A program made the translations under genes and the position numbers. The notes beneath the pieces were generated by a model. The model saw nothing but the letters and a program-made list of their open reading frames with translations, was not told the DNA's origin and ran no database searches. Below, in pieces: positions 9,048-12,080 of a stretch of DNA of 12,080 bases. Origin of the DNA: Rubrivivax sp. (GTDB taxonomy: Bacteria > Pseudomonadota > Gammaproteobacteria > Burkholderiales > Burkholderiaceae_C). The stretch covers positions 1 through 12,080 of the forward strand of contig JADZCL010000077.1 in NCBI GenBank assembly GCA_020851615.1, in the 5' to 3' direction. The first letter of the stretch is position 1, and each line of letters opens with the position of its first letter.

Positions 9048-9110
9048 GGCGCCGCGGCCCCAGAAGAAACCCGTAGCCCCCGGTGCGTCCGCTGCCCCGC
9101 TCGAAGCCTC

Positions 9111-9114
9111 GGAG
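9111..9114 (+). promoter_or_regulatory. Ribosome binding site deciding a GTG start
   Basis: GGAG lies eight bases before GTG 9123. It selects that codon over longer in-frame options upstream (open from 8841), which would run into the divergent gene's leader and coding region. Confidence 0.7.
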
Positions 9115-9122
9115 TCCTCGCC

Positions 9123-10100
9123 GTGCCCCAGCCACCGCTCGAGATCCTGCCGCCGCCCATCGCCCATCTGCGTCGCGGCAACGTCGGGGTCGACTACGTG
9201 CATCGCTTCGCCAGCGCTCGCCCGGGGCCCGAGGTACTCGTGCAGGCACTCACCCACGGCAACGAGATCTGCGGCGCTCATGCGCTGCTGTGGCTGCTCG
9301 AACAGGTCGAACAGGTCGAACAGGTCGAACAGGGCTTCGCGCCGCAGCGCGGCGCGCTCACGCTGGTGCTGGCCAACGTCGCCGCCTTCGAGCGCTTCGA
9401 CGCGCAGGCGCCGCACCGCAGCCGCTTCGTCGACGAGGACATGAACCGCGTGTGGAGCGACGAGGCCCTGCAGGCCCCGATCGACAGCGTCGAGCGCCGC
9501 CGCGCGCGCGAACTGCGCCCCTTCGTCGACGAAGCGGACTTCGTGCTCGACATCCACTCGATGCACGAGGACTGCCAGGCGCTGATGGTCTGCGGCACCG
9601 CCGACAAGAACGCGGCCTACGCGCGCGCGCTCGGCGTGCCCGGGCTGCTGCTGATCGACACCGGCCACCCGGCCGGGCTGCGCATGGTCGAGCGCGGCGG
9701 TTTCTCCGACCCCGCCTCGCCCAGGCGCGCGCTGCTCGTCGAATGCGGCCAGCACTGGCAGCGCGCGTCGGTCGACGTAGCCATCGACACACTCGTGCGC
9801 TTCCTTGCGCTCACCGGCCTGGCCGACGCCGACTGGGCGCAGCAGCACCGGCGCCTGCCGACGCCGCCGCGCCAGCGCCTCGTGCGCGTCACCGAGGCCG
9901 TGGTGGCGCAGAGCGCGGATTTCCGCTTCCTGCTGCCTGTGCAGGGCCTGGCCGTCGTGCCGCAGGCCGGCACACCGATCGCCCGCGACGGCGAGCGCAC
10001 CTGGCTCGCGCCCTACGACAACACCGTGCTCGTCATGCCCTCGACGCAGCACGCCCGCCCCGGCAACACGCAGGTGCGGCTGGGGCGGTACGAGGATTGA
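9123..10100 (+). CDS. Succinylglutamate desuccinylase/aspartoacylase family zinc hydrolase
   Basis: A 325-residue cytoplasmic metallo-amidohydrolase of the AstE/aspartoacylase family, which removes acyl groups from N-acyl amino acids. Expected active-site elements are all visible: THGNE with zinc ligands H45 and E48, DMNRVW (106-111) with substrate-binding R109, the third zinc ligand H145 in LDIHSMH, and the probable catalytic E207 in LVECGQHW. The C-terminal part (about 240-325) should be the beta domain that covers the active site. The real substrate is unknown: no arginine-succinyl pathway genes are nearby, so AstE is unlikely. The start is GTG 9123, supported by GGAG. A run EQVEQVEQVEQ (60-70) comes from a 9-bp tandem repeat just after the first zinc motif. 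It is divergent from the peptide importer, hinting at a linked role. Confidence 0.88.
   Translation: MPQPPLEILPPPIAHLRRGNVGVDYVHRFASARPGPEVLVQALTHGNEICGAHALLWLLEQVEQVEQVEQGFAPQRGALTLVLANVAAFERFDAQAPHRSRFVDEDMNRVWSDEALQAPIDSVERRRARELRPFVDEADFVLDIHSMHEDCQALMVCGTADKNAAYARALGVPGLLLIDTGHPAGLRMVERGGFSDPASPRRALLVECGQHWQRASVDVAIDTLVRFLALTGLADADWAQQHRRLPTPPRQRLVRVTEAVVAQSADFRFLLPVQGLAVVPQAGTPIARDGERTWLAPYDNTVLVMPSTQHARPGNTQVRLGRYED
9300..9334 (+). repeat. In-frame 9-bp tandem repeat (GAACAGGTC, nearly four copies)
   Basis: Three perfect copies of GAACAGGTC at 9300-9326, then an 8-base partial copy, GAACAGGG, at 9327-9334. It encodes repeats of Glu-Gln-Val inside the hydrolase. Because the unit is three codons, gain or loss of copies keeps the frame and changes only the helix or loop length after the HGNE zinc motif. 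Confidence 0.9.
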
Positions 10101-10109
10101 GGCGGAAGC

Positions 10110-10129
10110 GCGCCCGCCGACGCGGGCGC
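10110..10129. terminator. Hairpin between convergent genes, probable bidirectional terminator
   Basis: A perfect 8-base stem GCGCCCGC/GCGGGCGC with the tetraloop CGAC begins nine bases after the hydrolase stop and ends 25 bases before the stop of the converging gene. No clear T-run follows on either strand, so termination strength is uncertain, but the position between convergent stops fits. Confidence 0.5.
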
Positions 10130-10154
10130 ATGTGGATCGGAACGATCGGAAGGA

Positions 10155-10499
10155 TCAGAACGCGCCGAAGCCGCTGGCCGGGGCGGTGTCGGGGAAGAGG
10201 CTGTCGAGGCCGCGGCGCAGGCGCAGGCGGGCGACGCGGCGTTCGGGTTCGTTGCCGCGCAGGGCGTCGAAGATCGGGCCGCGCAGCATCCACAGGTCGA
10301 CCGGCTCCTCGGCGTGGTGCACCTGCTGGCGCAGCCATTCGGCGTCGCGACCGATCAGCAGCTTGACGGCTTCGAGGAAGCTGAGCTTGAGCTCGACGAA
10401 GGACTTGCGTGCGGCCAGCCGCGCCATGCGGTCGTCGGGCAGGCCGGCGCCGGGAAGTGCTGCGGTGGGCAGGAAGTGGCGCGGCGTGGGGTGATGCAT
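10155..10499 (-). CDS. Uncharacterised small protein, downstream member of a probable paralogous pair
   Basis: A 114-residue protein with no function I recognise. After a Pro/Ala-rich N-terminus (1-22) it has a helical core: ARLAARKSFVELKLSFLEAV (26-45), EWLRQQV (54-60), LWMLRGPIFDAL (69-80), and a basic helix ending in LDSLFPDT (98-105). There is no signal peptide or membrane segment. ATG 10499 follows the previous stop after two bases (TGA CC ATG), so it is almost surely translated by coupling; no ribosome site is visible. The spacing of K-x2-F, LR and LWxLR matches the upstream gene product, suggesting an old duplication. The protein-like composition on this strand, against Arg/Ala-rich shadows in other frames, supports a real gene. 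Confidence 0.72.
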   Translation of the reverse strand: MHHPTPRHFLPTAALPGAGLPDDRMARLAARKSFVELKLSFLEAVKLLIGRDAEWLRQQVHHAEEPVDLWMLRGPIFDALRGNEPERRVARLRLRRGLDSLFPDTAPASGFGAF

Positions 10500-10501
10500 G
10501 G

Positions 10502-10978
10502 TCAGCGCGGGTGCAGCAGGGTGGCGAAGACCGTCCTCGATTCGAAGACGGGCCGTGAGTGCGCGGGGGCGCCCGGGCGCGGGGCGCGGGTCGGGAAATG
10601 GCGGTTCAGGCGGGCGAGGCGGTCCTCGGCGACCTTCTCGCTGTGCGCGCGGCCGACGAGGCCGTAGAGGTCGGCGCGCAGGTGCCACAGCTCGCGCAGC
10701 GAGCGTGCGCCGTCGATCGCGGCGCGCAGGCTCTGGGCGGCGGCCGGCTCGATGTCGTCGAGGCAGGCATGGAAGTCCTGCTTCACGCCGGGCAGGCGGT
10801 TGATCGGCGGCGCGGCGTCCTGCGGCGCCGGGGCCATGAGCCAGAACATCAGGCGCTGGCCGAGGGTGGCCGGCGCGTGGCGCAGCGAGGGCGGGCGCAC
10901 TTCGACGCGAAACGCACTGGGCGTGCTGAGCGTCGAGTGGCGGCGCCACAGGGAGGGGGTCAGGCTCAGCGATCTCAT
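10502..10978 (-). CDS. Uncharacterised small protein, upstream member of a probable paralogous pair
   Basis: A 158-residue protein that I cannot assign to a known function. The N-terminal third (1-60) is basic and low in structure, with a short hydrophobic patch LMFWLMAP (43-50) too brief for a confident membrane helix. The middle (61-130) is helical: GVKQDFHACLDDI (64-76), LRAAID (84-89), LRELWHLRADLYGLVGR (94-110), then a charged helix ending LNRHFPTR (124-131). The C-terminus is Pro/Arg-rich. I use ATG 10978; it has no clear ribosome site. GTG 11029 would add 17 residues and cannot be excluded. It lies two bases upstream of the next gene and 140 bases beyond lexA on the same strand, with a hairpin between them. 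Confidence 0.7.
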   Translation of the reverse strand: MRSLSLTPSLWRRHSTLSTPSAFRVEVRPPSLRHAPATLGQRLMFWLMAPAPQDAAPPINRLPGVKQDFHACLDDIEPAAAQSLRAAIDGARSLRELWHLRADLYGLVGRAHSEKVAEDRLARLNRHFPTRAPRPGAPAHSRPVFESRTVFATLLHPR

Positions 10979-11079
10979 GGAGGGGATATCGGTAGGCGGG
11001 CCCGTGAGGTGAAGCGATCTTCGACCCACGGGCGCGCCGCGATGGCGCGAACAAGCCGGCGTTTGCGAGCCTGTTCCAA

Positions 11080-11100
11080 GCCGCGGCGGCGGGCCGCGGC
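11080..11100 (-). terminator. Hairpin downstream of lexA, probable terminator
   Basis: A perfect 8-base stem GCCGCGGC/GCCGCGGC with a 5-base loop lies 19-39 bases past the lexA stop. Only TT follows it, so it is not a strong intrinsic terminator. An imperfect second stem (about 11050-11075) lies just beyond and may assist. It would partly separate lexA from the two small genes downstream. Confidence 0.45.
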
Positions 11101-11118
11101 GCGCCTTCCCTCCAGGGG

Positions 11119-11796
11119 CTACATCAGCATGGTGTTGCGGATCAGGCCCACGGCGATGCCTTCGAGCGCGAACTCGGGATCGTCCAGGGCCAGCGTGATC
11201 GGCTTGAAGTCGGGGTTCTCGGCCAGCAGTTCGATCGCCTTGCTGGTGCGGCGCAGGCGCTTGACGGTCACGTCGTCGCCCAGGCGGGCGACGACGATCT
11301 GGCCGTTGCGCGCCTCGCGCGCCTTCTGCACGGCGAGCAGGTCGCCGTCGAGGATGCCGGCGTCGCGCATGCTCATGCCGCGCACCTTGAGCAGGTAGTC
11401 GGGGCGGCGCGCGAAGAGGCTTGCCTCGAAGAGATAGGTCTCGTCGATGTGCTCCTGCGCGAGGATGGGGCTGCCGGCGGCCACACGGCCCACCAGCGGC
11501 AGCGTGAGCTGCGCAAAGCCCGGCAGCGGCAGCGTGTACTGGCGCCCGCGCGAGTCGTTGAGCGTCTTCAGTGTGTCAGACTTCAGCCGGATGCCGCGCG
11601 AGGTGCCGCCGACGAGTTCGATCACGCCCTTGCGGGCCAGCGCCTGCAGGTGCTCCTCGGCCGCGTTGGCGGAGCGAAAGCCGAGTTCGGTGGCGATCTC
11701 GGCCCGCGTGGGCGGCGAGCCGGTGCGGGCGATCGCGCTCTGCACCAGGTCCAGGATCTGCTGCTGGCGCGGGGTGAGCTTGGGGCTTTCGTTCAT
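11119..11796 (-). CDS. lexA: LexA, SOS response repressor and self-cleaving protease
   Basis: A 225-residue SOS repressor. The N-terminal winged-helix domain (about 1-70) reads [12 protein letters not shown], then [13 protein letters not shown] with [20 protein letters not shown]. The C-terminal S24 peptidase domain has the self-cleavage bond A107-G108 (VGRVAAGSP), nucleophile S142 in [11 protein letters not shown], and general-base K179 in DDVTVKRL. RecA filaments on single-stranded DNA trigger cleavage and so derepress repair genes. The length is usual for Burkholderiales LexA. ATG 11796 is chosen because AGGAG (11803-11807) is six bases upstream and family members begin M-N-x-x-P-K-L-T; an in-frame ATG at 11868 would lie inside an operator. 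Two LexA-box-like sites upstream imply autoregulation. Confidence 0.97.
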   Translation of the reverse strand: MNESPKLTPRQQQILDLVQSAIARTGSPPTRAEIATELGFRSANAAEEHLQALARKGVIELVGGTSRGIRLKSDTLKTLNDSRGRQYTLPLPGFAQLTLPLVGRVAAGSPILAQEHIDETYLFEASLFARRPDYLLKVRGMSMRDAGILDGDLLAVQKAREARNGQIVVARLGDDVTVKRLRRTSKAIELLAENPDFKPITLALDDPEFALEGIAVGLIRNTMLM

Positions 11797-11802
11797 GCTT
11801 GG

Positions 11803-11807
11803 CTCCT
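11803..11807 (-). promoter_or_regulatory. lexA ribosome binding site
   Basis: AGGAG on the minus strand lies six bases before ATG 11796. It settles the lexA start against the longer in-frame option at 11868. Confidence 0.75.
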
Positions 11808-11815
11808 GCAGTGCA

Positions 11816-11841
11816 CCGCGGCGCAGCGCTGCGCATCGCGG
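11816..11841 (-). promoter_or_regulatory. Hairpin in the lexA 5' leader
   Basis: The core GCGCAGCGCTGCGC (11821-11834) is a perfect 14-base palindrome. It is flanked by CCGCG (11816-11820) and CGCGG (11837-11841), giving a 10-base-pair stem with a 2-base bulge and a GCGC loop in RNA. It ends eight bases before the ribosome site, between the operators and the start codon. A role in translation control is inference. Confidence 0.4.
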
Positions 11842-11856
11842 CGTATTCGCAAGGAT

Positions 11857-11872
11857 CTGGTTTTTCATACAG
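11857..11872. promoter_or_regulatory. LexA box 1 (CTGG-N8-ACAG)
   Basis: CTGGTTTTTCATACAG fits the SOS consensus CTG-N10-CAG, with one departure from CTGT-N8-ACAG (the outer half-site is CTGG). Its A/T-rich centre and its position 61-76 bases before the lexA ATG are as expected for an autoregulatory operator. Confidence 0.75.
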
Positions 11873-11875
11873 TAA

Positions 11876-11891
11876 CTGTATTTTCATCCAG
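11876..11891. promoter_or_regulatory. LexA box 2 (CTGT-N8-CCAG)
   Basis: CTGTATTTTCATCCAG also fits CTG-N10-CAG, again with only the outer half-site deviating (CCAG). It starts three bases after box 1 and ends ten bases before the asparaginase ATG, so LexA bound here would cover the start region of that gene as well as the lexA promoter area. Confidence 0.72.
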
Positions 11892-11901
11892 AGTGTGCGC
11901 C

Positions 11902-12080
11902 ATGCCTAGCCCCCCCGCCTCCGCGCCCCCGCGCCTCGTGCTGATCGGCACGGGCGGCACCATTGCCGGGCGCGCGGCCGACGCGCGCGACACCGTCGGC
12001 TACCGGGTCGGCGAGCTCGGCGTGCAGGAGCTGCTGTCGGGTGTTGCCGGGATCGCCGAGGCCATCCGCGGGCAGGGGCT
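11902..12080 (+). CDS. L-asparaginase, N-terminal part (runs off the window)
   Basis: The first 59 complete codons of an L-asparaginase of the AnsA/AnsB fold, which hydrolyses asparagine to aspartate and ammonia. The signature LIGTGGTIAG (14-23) contains the nucleophilic threonine, T20. GYRVGELGVQELL (33-45) matches the mobile active-site loop, with Y34 in the place of the catalytic tyrosine of the Escherichia coli type II enzyme. No signal peptide precedes it (MPSPPASAPPRLVL), so a cytoplasmic enzyme is likely. ATG 11902 has no strong ribosome site and only ten bases separate it from LexA box 2, implying a very short leader. The rest of the gene, including the second active-site half, lies outside the window. 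Confidence 0.9.
   Translation, partial: MPSPPASAPPRLVLIGTGGTIAGRAADARDTVGYRVGELGVQELLSGVAGIAEAIRGQG

Larger units (their letters stand above)
8978..9122. promoter_or_regulatory. Divergent intergenic region: expected promoters of the importer operon and of the zinc hydrolase
   Basis: These 145 bases separate the starts of two head-to-head genes, so both promoters should lie here. I could not assign a convincing sigma-70 -35/-10 pair in either direction. The region holds ribosome sites at both edges (8985-8989 for the minus gene, 9111-9114 for the plus gene) and a dyad near its middle. Confidence 0.6.

Noticed and set aside
5265..9076. Very long plus-strand open frames (633 and 637 codons) opposite the two binding-protein genes
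   Set aside because: They are rich in Leu, Gly, Val, His and Arg, repeat the same pattern because the sense genes are paralogues, and match no family. GC-rich third positions of the sense genes remove antisense stop codons.
9300..9334. Short direct repeats considered as a CRISPR-like array or iteron
   Set aside because: The units are only 9 bases, contiguous without spacers, and lie in frame inside a coding region.
8163..10052. A 629-codon minus-strand open frame opposite the zinc hydrolase
   Set aside because: Its C-terminal half is the out-of-frame reading of a binding protein and its N-terminal half is antisense to a gene with a complete active site.
10155..11054. Single 299-codon minus-strand frame covering both small unknown genes
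   Set aside because: The first 185 codons are an Arg/Pro/Ala-rich shadow of the 158-residue gene. The protein-like part starts at ATG 10499, two bases after that gene's stop.
11119..11868. Longer LexA starting at ATG 11868 (249 residues)
   Set aside because: The start would lie inside LexA box 1, the added 24 residues do not resemble LexA, and the ATG at 11796 has a proper ribosome site.

Overview
The window is dense, GC-rich bacterial chromosome. Gene content and protein style suggest a betaproteobacterium of the order Burkholderiales. The clues are a 225-residue LexA of beta-proteobacterial type, Tat-exported oligopeptide-binding proteins about 600 residues long, and GC-saturated third codon positions that create long antisense open frames everywhere. 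The genus cannot be fixed from the sequence alone.

Layout. Bases 1-1343 (minus strand) hold a two-domain universal stress protein and, 39 bases downstream, a DUF1993 protein cut by the window edge. Bases 1438-8977 (minus strand) are one long import operon. In transcription order it encodes two tandem, equally long (596 aa) family-5 peptide-binding proteins, permease OppB, permease OppC, ATPase OppD and ATPase OppF. The junctions from oppB to oppF are overlapping or nearly so. A 145-bp divergent intergenic region then separates the operon from a plus-strand zinc amidohydrolase of the succinylglutamate desuccinylase/aspartoacylase family (9123-10100), which carries an in-frame 9-bp tandem repeat. 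A hairpin lies between this gene and two convergent minus-strand genes for small uncharacterised proteins (10155-10978). By eye those two proteins look like diverged paralogues. The right end holds lexA (11119-11796, minus) and the start of a cytoplasmic L-asparaginase gene (11902 onward, plus). Two adjacent LexA-box-like sites fill the space between their starts.

How it works together. The binding proteins should capture peptides or related amide compounds in the periplasm and deliver them to the OppBC channel, powered by OppDF. The divergent zinc hydrolase could remove an acyl group from an imported amino acid derivative, but that link is inference from position only. LexA very probably represses itself through the paired sites, and their position means the asparaginase gene may also be touched by the SOS response. 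No mobile element, CRISPR array, tRNA or rRNA was seen. The most interesting points are the duplicated binding proteins sharing one transporter, the double LexA site shared with asparaginase, the paralogous pair of unknown small proteins, and the slippage-prone repeat in the hydrolase.
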